From NCBI RefSeq assembly GCF_015278255.1, contig NZ_JADIJC010000010.1, positions 1 to 64,000 of the forward strand: a stretch of DNA of 64,000 bases. The letters are read 5' to 3'. This document shows, piece after piece, positions 8,266 through 18,119 of this stretch; within the stretch, counting starts at the first letter, position 1; each line of letters begins with the position of its first letter. The DNA is from Microbacterium hibisci (GTDB taxonomy: Bacteria > Actinomycetota > Actinomycetes > Actinomycetales > Microbacteriaceae). The notes beneath the pieces are model-generated. The model made no database searches. It was not told the origin of the DNA and was given only the letters and a program-made list of their open reading frames with translations. The position numbers and the translations under genes are program-made.

Positions 8266-8862
8266 ATGGTCTCCCCCGACGTGCTGCTCGTCGCCGCGCT
8301 CTCGATCTTCCTGTTCCTCGCGCTGTGCGGAGCGCTCGTGCTCGTGGTGATCAGTTTTCGCAAGCCGGCGGACGTCCCGCTGATCGTCGCCGGCGTGCTG
8401 GTCGTGCTCTGCCTGATCGTCGTGACGGTGTCGCCCTTCAACGTGCCGCTGCTAGTGGGCCTGGCCATCGCACTCCTCGGCACCGCACTCGCCGTGCTGG
8501 GCGGGAACCCCGTCACCCGCCGCGTGCTCGACGTCGCCAGTCACGGGCGCGTGGAGGAGGGCGACAACGGCGGCATCCTGCTGCGCGCACCGTCATCCCC
8601 CGGGGTCGCCGCCGGCGACGAGCCGGTGCGCGAGATCATGCGCGGCGGCACCACCATCGGCTATCTCGAGCGCGTCGCGGTGGCCCTCGGGGTCATCGCG
8701 GGCTTCCCCGAGGCGATCGCCGTCATCGTCGCTCTCAAGGGCATCGGCCGCTTCTCCGAGCTGGCCGCCGCGGAGGCGCGCGAGCGCTTCATCATCGGCA
8801 CCCTCGCGAGCCTGCTGTGGGCGTGCATCGTCGCGGGGCTCGTGCGTCTCGCGATCTGGTGA
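8266..8862 (+). CDS. Membrane protein next to the SatD-like gene
   Basis: Predicted membrane protein of 198 residues. Hydrophobic helices lie near residues 5-28, 37-57, 60-78, 140-162 and 176-198, with a soluble loop (about 85-130) between the third and fourth. The conserved-looking C-terminal part contains GYLERVAVAL, ALKGIGRF and FIIGTLASLLWA. To my memory this recalls the tail of DUF3307-type membrane proteins that accompany SatD in other bacteria, but that is inference. It follows the SatD-like gene on the same strand. Function unknown. Confidence 0.68.
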   Translation: MVSPDVLLVAALSIFLFLALCGALVLVVISFRKPADVPLIVAGVLVVLCLIVVTVSPFNVPLLVGLAIALLGTALAVLGGNPVTRRVLDVASHGRVEEGDNGGILLRAPSSPGVAAGDEPVREIMRGGTTIGYLERVAVALGVIAGFPEAIAVIVALKGIGRFSELAAAEARERFIIGTLASLLWACIVAGLVRLAIW

Positions 8863-8876
8863 CCGCAGCTGCGGTC
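8861..8876. terminator. 16-bp perfect palindrome between convergent genes
   Basis: GACCGCAG-CTGCGGTC is a perfect 16-base palindrome that begins inside the stop codon of the membrane-protein gene and lies between it and the 3' end of argH. As RNA it folds into a 6-bp stem with a 4-nt loop in both directions. No T-run follows, so it may be a weak bidirectional terminator or a protein-binding site. Confidence 0.4.
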
Positions 8877-8894
8877 TGAACGACGGAGGGGCCG

Positions 8895-10337
<1,443 letters not shown>

Positions 10338-10395
10338 CCGACGCCCCGCCGCGCACACGGACGCTGTGACCGCGCCGCGGCGGTCGCGGCATCCG

Positions 10396-11553
10396 TCACC
10401 TCACGGGTGGGGCGGGCAAGCCGGCGTCGTCGGGCACCGCCAAGCGCGACGCCGTGTCGATCGCGGTCTCGAGCGGGCCACGACCCACGAGGAGCGCCCA
10501 GGCGGAGCAGAACAGGATCGTCCCCACCGTGAAGCCCCAGAAGGGCTCCAGCGCGCGGAATCCGCTGAGGTCGCGCACCCGGTCGAGTGAGACGAGCGCG
10601 ACGAGCGCCCACACCACCAGCTGCAGCGTGTATGCCGTGAGCGGCATCGCGCCGACGGCCCGCAGCGGCAGGACGACCCAGACCAGCGCCGTGCGGCACA
10701 GCAGCAGCGACGCTCCCAGCACGAGCAGCGCGAAGCCGCCCGAGCCGACCACTTCGAGCAAGCCCGTGGAGTGCGGCCGCGCGGTCCACACCGCCCCGAG
10801 GTACGACGTGGCCTGCTCCGCGGGCGAGGCGCCGGTCGCGGCATCCGCTCCGTATCCGAGCGCCGCGAGCATCATGCCTACCGCGACCAGGTACCACTGC
10901 ACGGGCCACCGCGTGATGTCGGCGCGCGCCACGCCGAGCCCCGCGACGACGAAGGCGATCCAGGTGGTGAAGGGGTAGTGCCAGCCGATGGCCGTCGACA
11001 GGTGGGCACCCCAGGGCGAGGTCCAGAGGGGCAGGACGTCGAGCCACACCTGGACGAACGGCATCGTCACCGCCAGCACCGCCGCGAGCGTCAGGAGCGC
11101 GCGCGCTCCCAGCGCCGTCAGCGGCAAGGCGATGAGGAAGAGCAGCGCGTAGGCCGGGAGGATCACGAAGACCGGCACCTTCGTCGCGATCAGCAGTCCG
11201 CCGATCCCCCACAGCAGGAGCGCCCGGACGGCGAGACGGCCCCGCGCCGTCGCCATGTCGGCCGGCGGCAGCGGCGTCCGGCCTCCCGTCATCAGTCCGA
11301 TCGAGACGCCCGCGAGCGTGGCGAACAGGATCGACGACCGGCCGTCGACGACGGCGACCCACGTGCCGGGGTCGCTGATGTCGAGATCATCGGAGATGAC
11401 CAGCAGATGCGCGGCGAACATGCCGATCACCGCGAGCCCGCGGGCGAGGTCCACGCCGGTGATGCGCGGCGCCCGGTTCAGGCGGTGCCAGCGCGACGCG
11501 AACCAGCCGTCGCGTCGCATCGCCGGGCTCGTCGTCGCGCCGCGTTCGCTCAC
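10396..11553 (-). CDS. Acyltransferase-like membrane protein (HGSNAT/DUF1624-like)
   Basis: Protein of 385 residues with about ten hydrophobic segments. The N-terminal motif RITGVDLARGLAVIGMFAAH (R/D-x-x-RG-x-A-x-x-GM) is characteristic of the membrane acyltransferase group that includes heparan-alpha-glucosaminide N-acetyltransferase-like, DUF1624 and DUF418 proteins. The C-terminal half contains GAMPLTAYTLQ, also seen in these families. The substrate is unknown. It sits between argF (20 bases upstream) and argH, so it is probably transcribed with the arg genes, yet no arginine-related activity is suggested by sequence. Confidence 0.78.
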   Translation of the reverse strand: MSERGATTSPAMRRDGWFASRWHRLNRAPRITGVDLARGLAVIGMFAAHLLVISDDLDISDPGTWVAVVDGRSSILFATLAGVSIGLMTGGRTPLPPADMATARGRLAVRALLLWGIGGLLIATKVPVFVILPAYALLFLIALPLTALGARALLTLAAVLAVTMPFVQVWLDVLPLWTSPWGAHLSTAIGWHYPFTTWIAFVVAGLGVARADITRWPVQWYLVAVGMMLAALGYGADAATGASPAEQATSYLGAVWTARPHSTGLLEVVGSGGFALLVLGASLLLCRTALVWVVLPLRAVGAMPLTAYTLQLVVWALVALVSLDRVRDLSGFRALEPFWGFTVGTILFCSAWALLVGRGPLETAIDTASRLAVPDDAGLPAPPVR

Positions 11554-11572
11554 CGCCGAGGCCGTCCGGCGC

Positions 11573-12496
11573 TCAGTCCTGACGGAGCAGCCAGACCAGC
11601 AGCGCCTTCTGGGCGTGGAGCCGGTTCTCGGCCTCGTCCCAGACGACGCTCTGCGGGCCGTCGATCACCTCGGCGTCGACCTCGTAGCCGCGGTCCGCGG
11701 GAAGGCAGTGGATGAAGATCGCGTCGCCCTGTGCCAGCGCCATGAGCTCTTGCGTGACCTTGTACTGGCCCAGGTCGCGGAGGCGCTCGAGCTTCTCCTC
11801 CTCCTTGCCCATCGACACCCAGGTGTCCGTCACGATGACGTCGGCGCCGGCCGCCGCCTCGTTGGGGTCGGTGTACAGGGTGACGGAGCCGCCGGTCTCT
11901 GCGGCGCGGCGGTCGGCGTCGGCGATCACGTCGTCGCGCGGCGCGTACGCCTCCGGCGACGCCACCCGCACGTGCATGCCGGCGGTGACGCCCGCCAGCA
12001 CGTACGAGTGCGCCATGTTCGACTTGCCGTCGCCAAAGAACGCCAGCGTGAGGCCGGCGAGCTCGCCCTTGTGCTCCTTGATCGTGAGCAGATCGGCGAG
12101 CAGCTGGCAGGGGTGGAAGTCGTCGCTCAGCGCGTTGACGACCGGCACCCGGGTGCCCTCGGCCATCTGCTCCAGTCCCGCCTGCGTGTACGTGCGCCAC
12201 ACGATTGCAGCGACCTGACGCTCGAGCACCCGTGCGGTGTCGGCGGGTGTCTCCTTGCCGCCCAGCTGGCTGTTGGCGGTCGAGATGATCAGCGGCGAGC
12301 CGCCGAGGTCGGCGATGCCGACCGCGAACGAGACGCGCGTGCGGGTCGACGACTTGTCGAAGATCACCGCGACGGTCTGCGGACCCTCGAGGGGCTTGAG
12401 CTTCCAGCGGTCCTTCTTGAGCGCGACCGCGAGGTCGAGGATCTCGTCCTGCTCGGCCTGCGTCAGATCGTCGTCGCGCAGCAGGTGGCGGGTCAT
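11573..12496 (-). CDS. argF: Ornithine carbamoyltransferase
   Basis: Catalyses carbamoyl phosphate plus ornithine to citrulline. The 307-residue protein shows the carbamoyl-phosphate site SSTRTRVSF, the ornithine-loop region HPCQLLADL, and the C-terminal HCLPA motif. Length matches the family. The gene overlaps argD by 4 bases (ATGA), so translation is coupled. The start at 12496 is chosen because it begins the conserved [11 protein letters not shown] sequence; the much longer ORF in this frame upstream is antisense to nothing real and out of frame with argD. Confidence 0.97.
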   Translation of the reverse strand: MTRHLLRDDDLTQAEQDEILDLAVALKKDRWKLKPLEGPQTVAVIFDKSSTRTRVSFAVGIADLGGSPLIISTANSQLGGKETPADTARVLERQVAAIVWRTYTQAGLEQMAEGTRVPVVNALSDDFHPCQLLADLLTIKEHKGELAGLTLAFFGDGKSNMAHSYVLAGVTAGMHVRVASPEAYAPRDDVIADADRRAAETGGSVTLYTDPNEAAAGADVIVTDTWVSMGKEEEKLERLRDLGQYKVTQELMALAQGDAIFIHCLPADRGYEVDAEVIDGPQSVVWDEAENRLHAQKALLVWLLRQD

Positions 12497-13725
12497 GCGG
12501 GAACCTCCGTGCTCGTGCTGAGCCCCGTCGAAGCATCGAGGACGAGGGCGTCCTCGACCGTGCGCAGCGAAGCAGTGAACAGCTCGATGAACTCGTCGAT
12601 CTCGACGTCTCCGATCGTGAGGGCGGGCACCAGGCGGATCGTCTCGTCGTTCGGCGCGTTGATCACGATACCGTGCTCCTGCGCGGCCGCGACGAGCGCC
12701 TTGGCGACTGGATGTCGCAGCCCCACGCCGATCAGGAGCCCCGCGCCGCGGCACCCGGTGATGAGATCCGAGTCGATCGCCTCGATCGCCTGGCGCAGCT
12801 GCGCACCACGCTCGGCCGCGTTGCGGACGAGGTCCGCCCGCTCGATCTCGCCGAGGACGGCGCCCGCGACGGCCGTGCCGAGGGCGTTGCCGCCGAAGGT
12901 CGAGCCGTGCGTGCCCGGGTAGAAGAGCTCGCTGGCGGCACCGAACGTGATGAGGGCGCCGATCGGGAACCCGCCGCCGATGCCCTTGGCCACCGTGATC
13001 GCGTCGGGGGTGATTCCCTCGTGCTGGAAGGCGAACCACTCCCCCGTGCGCCCGGCGCCGGTCTGGATCTCGTCGATGATGAGCAGCGCGCCGTGGCGCT
13101 CGGTGATCTCGCGCGCGGCGGCGAGGTAGCCCTCGGGCAGCGGCAGCACCCCCGCCTCGCCCTTGACGGGCTCGACGAACAGGGCGGCCACGCGGTCGTC
13201 GATCGCGGCCTCGAGCGCTTCGACCGTCGAGTCGATGAACTCGACGCCCGGCGTCATCGGGAGGAACGGCTCCTGCATGTACGGCTTGCCCGTGAGCGCG
13301 AGCGTGCCCATGGTGCGGCCGTGGAAGGCGTCGGTGAGCGCGAGGATGCGCGGCCGCTCGGCTCCGCCGTGCAGGCGGGCGAGCTTGAACGCCGCCTCGT
13401 TGGCCTCGGCCCCGGAGTTGCCGAAGTAGACCCGCCCGCTGTCGCCGGTGCCGGCGATGCGCTTGAGCGTGGCAGCCAGCGCGAGCTGCGGCGGCGTGGC
13501 GAAGTAGTTCGACACGTGCGACAGGGTCGCCGCCTGGGTCGCGATCGCGTCGACGAACACCGGGTGGGCGTGACCGAGCGAGTCGACCGCGATGCCCGCG
13601 AGGAAGTCGAGGTAGCGCTTGCCGTCGGCGTCCCACAGGTAGGAGCCTTCGCCCCGCACGAACATCTGCATGCGAGCGCCGAAGCTCTTGACGAGGTCGC
13701 GCCCCGCATCGTCCTGCCACGTCAT
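12493..13725 (-). CDS. argD: Acetylornithine aminotransferase
   Basis: PLP-dependent class III aminotransferase of 410 residues that converts N-acetylglutamate semialdehyde to N-acetylornithine. Recognisable are the phosphate-binding [12 protein letters not shown] segment, the [11 protein letters not shown] motif and the Schiff-base lysine in TVAKGIGGG. It may also act in lysine synthesis as a succinyl-diaminopimelate aminotransferase, as in other bacteria; this cannot be told from sequence. It overlaps argB and argF by 4 bases each (ATGA), making it a central member of a translationally coupled operon. Confidence 0.97.
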   Translation of the reverse strand: MTWQDDAGRDLVKSFGARMQMFVRGEGSYLWDADGKRYLDFLAGIAVDSLGHAHPVFVDAIATQAATLSHVSNYFATPPQLALAATLKRIAGTGDSGRVYFGNSGAEANEAAFKLARLHGGAERPRILALTDAFHGRTMGTLALTGKPYMQEPFLPMTPGVEFIDSTVEALEAAIDDRVAALFVEPVKGEAGVLPLPEGYLAAAREITERHGALLIIDEIQTGAGRTGEWFAFQHEGITPDAITVAKGIGGGFPIGALITFGAASELFYPGTHGSTFGGNALGTAVAGAVLGEIERADLVRNAAERGAQLRQAIEAIDSDLITGCRGAGLLIGVGLRHPVAKALVAAAQEHGIVINAPNDETIRLVPALTIGDVEIDEFIELFTASLRTVEDALVLDASTGLSTSTEVPA

Positions 13726-14621
13726 CCGAGCACCACCTCTGTTCCGATTCCCTTGCTGGTGAAGATCTCCACGAGCACCGAGTGCGGCACCCGCCCGTCG
13801 ATGATCGCGGCCGTCTCGACGCCGCCCTCGACGGCCTCGAGGCACGCCGCCATCTTCGGGATCATGCCCGACTCGAGCGTGGGCAGCATCGCCTTCAGCT
13901 CGGTCGACGTCAGGTGCGACACGAGCGAGTCGCGGTTGGGCCAGTCTGCGTAGAGGCCGGCGACGTCCGTCAGGACCACGAGCTTCGCGGCACCCAGCGC
14001 GACGGCGAGAGCGGATGCCGCGGCATCCGCGTTCACGTTCAGCGAGTGCCCCGGGTGGTCGAGGTCGGGCGCGATGCTCGAGACGACGGGGATGCGCCCG
14101 GCCTCGATCTGATCGAGCACGGGCTGCGGATCGACCTGGACGACGTCGCCCACACGGCCGAGGTCGTGCTCGACGCCCTCGATGACCACCCCGCGGCGGC
14201 GGCCGCCGAAGAGGCCCGCGTCCTCGCCGCTCAGTCCCGTGGCCACGGGTCCGTGGGCATTGATCTTCGACACCAGCTGCGGGTTGATCTGCCCCGTGAG
14301 CACCATGCGCACCACCGAGATCGCCTCGGTCGAGGTGACGCGATAGCCGCCCTTGAACTCGCTGGGGATGGCGAGGCGGTCGAGCATCGACGAGATCTGG
14401 GGACCGCCGCCGTGCACCACGACGGGCTTCACGCCCACGTAGCGGAGGTAGGCGATGTCGGCGGCGAACGCATCCTGAAGCTCTTCGCTCACCATCGCGT
14501 TGCCGCCGTACTTGACGACGACGATCTGGTCGCGGAAGCGCTTGAGCCACGGCAGCGACTCGATCAGCGTCACCGCGCGGGCGCTGGCTGCGTCGGGATC
14601 GGTCTCTTGCAGGTCGGTCAT
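13722..14621 (-). CDS. argB: Acetylglutamate kinase
   Basis: Amino-acid kinase of 299 residues that phosphorylates N-acetylglutamate, usually the feedback-controlled step of the linear or cyclic pathway. The nucleotide-binding KYGGNAM and HGGGPQIS motifs are intact, as is the substrate region LNVNADAAA. The start at 14621 (MTDLQETD) overlaps the argJ stop by 4 bases (ATGA). An in-frame extension upstream lies inside argJ and is not used. Confidence 0.97.
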   Translation of the reverse strand: MTDLQETDPDAASARAVTLIESLPWLKRFRDQIVVVKYGGNAMVSEELQDAFAADIAYLRYVGVKPVVVHGGGPQISSMLDRLAIPSEFKGGYRVTSTEAISVVRMVLTGQINPQLVSKINAHGPVATGLSGEDAGLFGGRRRGVVIEGVEHDLGRVGDVVQVDPQPVLDQIEAGRIPVVSSIAPDLDHPGHSLNVNADAAASALAVALGAAKLVVLTDVAGLYADWPNRDSLVSHLTSTELKAMLPTLESGMIPKMAACLEAVEGGVETAAIIDGRVPHSVLVEIFTSKGIGTEVVLG

Positions 14622-15775
14622 GAGGAGTAGGCGCTGTTCTCGTGGACGTAGTCGTGGGTCAGGTCGTTGGTGAGGATCGTCGCCGTCGCCGCGCCGACCT
14701 TGAGGTCGATGACGAGGTCGGTCGCGCGCGGCGTGAGGTCGACCTCCTCCCGCGGCGCGTCGGGGCCGCCGTGCGAACAGACCCGCACACCGTTCATCCA
14801 CACGTCGACGTCGTACGGGTCGAAGGCGGCACCGGTCGTGCCGATCGCGGCGAGCACGCGGCCCCAGTTCGGGTCGTTGCCGAAGATCGCGGCCTTGAAG
14901 AGGTTGTTGCGGGCGACCGAGCGGCCGACCTCGACCGCCTCGGCCTCGGAGGCCGCGTTCACCACCCGGATCGAGATGTCGTGGCTCGCGCCCTCGGCGT
15001 CACCCTGCAGCTGCTTCGCGAGATCCTGGCTGACCTCGGCGAGCGCGGCGGCGAACTCCTCTGCGTCGGGCGTCACGCCCGAGGCGCCGCTGACGAGCAG
15101 CGTCACCTGGTCGTTGGTCGACATGCAGCCGTCCGAGTCGAGCCGGTCGAACGTGCGTCCGGTCGCCTGGCGCAGCGCGGCGTCGGCCTGTGCCGCATCG
15201 AGCACGGCGTCGGTCGTGATCACCACGAGCATGGTCGCGAGACCTGGCGCCAGCATCCCGGCGCCCTTCGCCATGCCGCCGATCGACCAGCCGTCGCGAC
15301 GCACGACCGAGCGCTTCGGCCGCGAATCGGTGGTCATGATGGCGAGGGATGCCGCCTCGCCGCCGTCCGCCGAGAGCTCGGCGATGCCCTGCTCGGTGCC
15401 GGCGAGCACCTTGGCGCGGAAGACCTCGTCTCCGGTGCCGATCAGGCCGGTCGAGCACACGAGGATGTCTCCGGCACTCACGCCGAGCAGCTCGGCGGCC
15501 TTCTCGGCGGTCTGGTGCGTGGTCTGGAAGCCGAACGAACCCGTGAAGCAGTTGGCACCGCCGGAGTTCAGCACGACCGCCTCGACGGTGCCGTCCTGGA
15601 TGACCTGCTGCGACCAGATGATGGGGTTGGCCTTGGCACGGTTGCTCGTGAAGACCGCGGCGCCCACCTTGAGGGGCCCGCGGTTGACCACGACGGCGAC
15701 ATCGGGCTTGCCGGTCGACTTCAGTCCCACGGCGACGCCCGCCGCCTCGAATCCCTGGGGCGCGGTGACGCTCAC
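14618..15775 (-). CDS. argJ: Glutamate N-acetyltransferase / amino-acid acetyltransferase
   Basis: Bifunctional ornithine acetyltransferase of 385 residues that recycles the acetyl group from acetylornithine to glutamate, so the pathway is the cyclic type. The self-cleavage region is visible as [13 protein letters not shown], where the Thr of the A-T-M-L sequence becomes the N-terminal nucleophile of the beta chain. The oxyanion segment STGLIG is present. It overlaps argC by 4 bases and argB by 4 bases. Confidence 0.96.
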   Translation of the reverse strand: MSVTAPQGFEAAGVAVGLKSTGKPDVAVVVNRGPLKVGAAVFTSNRAKANPIIWSQQVIQDGTVEAVVLNSGGANCFTGSFGFQTTHQTAEKAAELLGVSAGDILVCSTGLIGTGDEVFRAKVLAGTEQGIAELSADGGEAASLAIMTTDSRPKRSVVRRDGWSIGGMAKGAGMLAPGLATMLVVITTDAVLDAAQADAALRQATGRTFDRLDSDGCMSTNDQVTLLVSGASGVTPDAEEFAAALAEVSQDLAKQLQGDAEGASHDISIRVVNAASEAEAVEVGRSVARNNLFKAAIFGNDPNWGRVLAAIGTTGAAFDPYDVDVWMNGVRVCSHGGPDAPREEVDLTPRATDLVIDLKVGAATATILTNDLTHDYVHENSAYSS

Positions 15776-16818
15776 GGCGCGACTCCGTTCACGGTGAGCG
15801 CGGTGCCCTCGGGCAGGCCCAGCGCGATGTTCATGGACTGCACGGCCGCTCCGGCCGTGCCCTTGACGAGGTTGTCGACGGCGGTGACGACGGTCACGCG
15901 GTTCGCGTCACGGTCGATCGCGAGGCCCATCAGCGCGGTGTTCGCACCGATCACGTCGGCCGTGCGCGGGAACTGACCCGCCGGCAGCAGCTGCACGAAC
16001 GTCTCGTCGCCGTACGCGGACTCCCACGCGGCCCGGATCTGCTCGTCGGTCGCGCCGGGCGCGATGGGCGCCGTCGAGGTCGCGAGGATGCCCCGGGCCA
16101 TCGGCACCAGCACGGGCGTGAAGGAGATGCCGATCCGCCCGCCGGCCCCCGCGCCCCGGAGCGCCTGCGCGATCTCGGGGATGTGGCGGTGCGTGCCGCC
16201 GACGGCGTACGGGTTGGCGGTGCCGAGGATCTCACTGGCGAGAAGGTTCGTCTTGAGGCTCTTGCCAGCTCCCGACGGCCCGACCGCGAGCATCGTCACG
16301 ATGTCGGACGGGTCGATGACCCCTGCGGCGACGCCCGGGGCGAGGCTCAGGCTCACCGTGGAGGCGTTGCATCCGGGGGCGGCGATCCGGTTCGCGCCGA
16401 CGAGGCGGTCGCGCTGCTTGCCGCCGTCGACCGCGAGCTCCGGGACGCCGTACGCCCACGGCTCGTGGAAGTCGCCGCCGTAGAAGCGGTCCCACTCCGC
16501 CTGCGTCGTGAGGCGGTGGTCGGCGCCCGCGTCGATGACGAGGGGCGTGTCGCCGAGGGCGTCGGTGTACTGCCCGGACTGACCGTGCGGGAGCGCCAGG
16601 AAGACGATGTCGTGACCTGCGAGCACCTCGGGAGAGGTCTCGGAAAGGGTCAGGTGCGCGAGCGAGCGCAGGTGGGGCTGGTGCTGGATGAGCGGCTGTC
16701 CCGCGTTGGAGTGCGCGGTCACGGTGCGGATCTCGACGTCGGGATGCGCGGCGAGGATCCGCAGGATCTCGCCGCCCGCATAGCCGGATGCGCCGGAGAC
16801 GGCGACCGAATATGTCAT
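15772..16818 (-). CDS. argC: N-acetyl-gamma-glutamyl-phosphate reductase
   Basis: NADP-dependent reductase of 348 residues, first gene of the arg operon. The Rossmann motif [10 protein letters not shown] starts the protein, and the catalytic cysteine lies in APGCNAST. The start ATG at 16818 is chosen over a GTG three codons upstream because an AAGGTGG ribosome-binding site lies 5 bases before it. The gene is preceded, 87 bases upstream, by the stop of a short Arg-codon-rich peptide ORF (16906..16992) that may regulate the operon by attenuation. No ARG-box-like palindrome was evident in the same interval. Confidence 0.97.
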   Translation of the reverse strand: MTYSVAVSGASGYAGGEILRILAAHPDVEIRTVTAHSNAGQPLIQHQPHLRSLAHLTLSETSPEVLAGHDIVFLALPHGQSGQYTDALGDTPLVIDAGADHRLTTQAEWDRFYGGDFHEPWAYGVPELAVDGGKQRDRLVGANRIAAPGCNASTVSLSLAPGVAAGVIDPSDIVTMLAVGPSGAGKSLKTNLLASEILGTANPYAVGGTHRHIPEIAQALRGAGAGGRIGISFTPVLVPMARGILATSTAPIAPGATDEQIRAAWESAYGDETFVQLLPAGQFPRTADVIGANTALMGLAIDRDANRVTVVTAVDNLVKGTAGAAVQSMNIALGLPEGTALTVNGVAP

Positions 16819-16856
16819 GGATTCCACCTTAGAGTCTGGGTGCGGGGGCTACAGAC

Positions 16857-16935
16857 GGCGACGCCCGCTCGCAGACGTCCATGACAGGACGGCGTACGGG
16901 GTCGCCTAGAGTCGGCGCAGGCCCAGACGGCGTCG
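16857..16935 (-). promoter_or_regulatory. Candidate arginine attenuator pairing region upstream of argC
   Basis: Two mutually exclusive RNA pairings share one downstream element. CGACGCC inside the Arg-codon run (16929..16935) can pair with GGCGTCG (16859..16865), and GGCGAC just after the peptide stop (16901..16906) can pair with GTCGCC (16857..16862). A ribosome stalled on the Arg codons would block the first and favour the second. There is no terminator with a T-run before argC, so control would have to act on Rho access or on translation. Chance pairing in GC-rich DNA is possible. Confidence 0.4.
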
Positions 16936-16992
16936 GCGCGCGGGAGCGACGCTCGGAAGGAGCGTCGGGAGTCCCTGGGTCGCCGAAGGCAT
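16906..16992 (-). CDS. Putative arginine leader peptide (28 aa)
   Basis: Short ORF that starts with ATG at 16992 and ends with TAG 87 bases before argC. Its last ten residues read RRRRLGLRRL, with six Arg codons including two CGA, a codon that should be rare in this GC-rich genome. A promoter (TTGCGG, 18-bp spacer, TATCGT) places the transcription start on the ATG, as in other leaderless actinobacterial leader peptides. Arg-codon density at the end of a peptide directly before the first arginine-biosynthesis gene is the classic layout of a ribosome-mediated attenuator. It is too short for homology evidence, and high-GC DNA makes Arg-rich ORFs by chance, so it is a strong candidate rather than a proven gene. 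Confidence 0.62.
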   Translation of the reverse strand: MPSATQGLPTLLPSVAPARRRRLGLRRL

Positions 16993-16998
16993 GCGCCG

Positions 16999-17028
16999 AC
17001 GATAGCGGCCGGTCCGCGGCATCCGCAA
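16999..17028 (-). promoter_or_regulatory. Promoter of the argC leader and arg operon
   Basis: On the minus strand TTGCGG (-35, 17023..17028) and TATCGT (-10, 16999..17004) are 18 bases apart. The predicted start falls on the ATG of the leader peptide at 16992. Part of the spacer is the abundant GGATGCCGCGG motif of this genome. Confidence 0.55.
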
Positions 17029-17066
17029 ATCGAGGGTCATGTCGGCGTCACTCGGTCGGGCCGGAG

Positions 17067-18047
17067 TCACGCCTGGAGCTCGTGCAGCAGGGCGAGCTCG
17101 TCGGGCCGGGAGAGTCCGGCGCGACGCTCGCGCTCGAGGCCGCGCTCGCGCTCGTCGGCCAGCGTGCGCTCGAGGGTGTCGCGGAGCGGACGGAGCCGGC
17201 CGCCGAGCAGCCGGTACGCCGCGTTCGACCGGGTCCAGAAGCCGGGCATGCCCGCGGGAAGCCACAGCGGAAGGGATCGCGGACCCATCCAGTAGGCCAC
17301 CTCGTGCTCTTCGAGCCACGCATCGGCCGCGGGGACGAGTGCGCCGGTGTGTGCGGCGGCCTCTCGCGCGTCGGCGAACACGCGGTCGAGGTCTACCGGG
17401 TCGCCCACCGCGTTGACCACGCCCGTCCAGCGCTCGCGACCGATCGCCTGGACGAAGTCCGCGAGGTCGTCGACGTCGATGACCTGGGCCCCGCGACCGG
17501 TCGTGGCGGGGACGAGCACCTCCTCGCCGCCGGCGAGCGCGAAGCGGCCGACCCAGTAGCCGAACCGGTCGGTGGGATCGCCCGGGCCGACGATGAGTCC
17601 CGGACGCACGACGGCCGCGCGATGGCCGAGTGCGGCGCGGACGGATGCCTCGGCCCTGACCTTCGCCCGGCCGTAGTCGTCTTCCTCGTCGGCGCCGGCG
17701 GGTGCGAGCAGGTCGGCCGACTCGTCCGCCCCGGGCTCGTCGTTCGACGCGTAGACCGAGACCGTGGAGATGTACGTCCAGTGCTTCGCGCGCCTCGCGA
17801 GTGCGTCCACCGCCGCCGCGACGTGGACGGGGTTCGACGAGATGTCGACGACCTCGTCCCAATCACGCCGCGCGACCTCGTCATAGGCGCCGGGATCGTT
17901 CCGGTCGCCGACGACGAGCGTGGTCCCGTACGGAGCCTCCCTGCCGCCCCGCGCGAGGCAGGAGACGGATGCCGCGGCATCCGCCCACCGCTCCGCGATG
18001 CGCCCGCTCAGCCAGCCCGTCCCGCCCAGCACCAGTACGTCCGTCAT
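17067..18047 (-). CDS. NAD-dependent epimerase/dehydratase
   Basis: Extended short-chain dehydrogenase-like protein of 326 residues. The N-terminal Rossmann motif is GGTGWLSGR, and the segment TYISTVSVYASNDEPG with the following DDYGRAKVRAE supplies the Ser/Tyr/Lys active-site pattern. This subgroup resembles UDP-glucose 4-epimerase-like proteins, but the substrate is not predictable. The ATG at 18047 is preferred to an upstream TTG at 18059. It follows pheT by 72 bases and may be read through from pheST. Confidence 0.87.
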   Translation of the reverse strand: MTDVLVLGGTGWLSGRIAERWADAAASVSCLARGGREAPYGTTLVVGDRNDPGAYDEVARRDWDEVVDISSNPVHVAAAVDALARRAKHWTYISTVSVYASNDEPGADESADLLAPAGADEEDDYGRAKVRAEASVRAALGHRAAVVRPGLIVGPGDPTDRFGYWVGRFALAGGEEVLVPATTGRGAQVIDVDDLADFVQAIGRERWTGVVNAVGDPVDLDRVFADAREAAAHTGALVPAADAWLEEHEVAYWMGPRSLPLWLPAGMPGFWTRSNAAYRLLGGRLRPLRDTLERTLADERERGLERERRAGLSRPDELALLHELQA

Positions 18048-18119
18048 GGGTACACCCAACCAGACGCGCCGGGTCGCGGCATCCGTCGCCCCGCCTTCTC
18101 CGCCCTCAGCGGAGCCGGA

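Noticed and set aside
16819..17066. ArgR operator upstream of argC
   Set aside because: No AT-rich ARG-box palindrome is visible in the interval.
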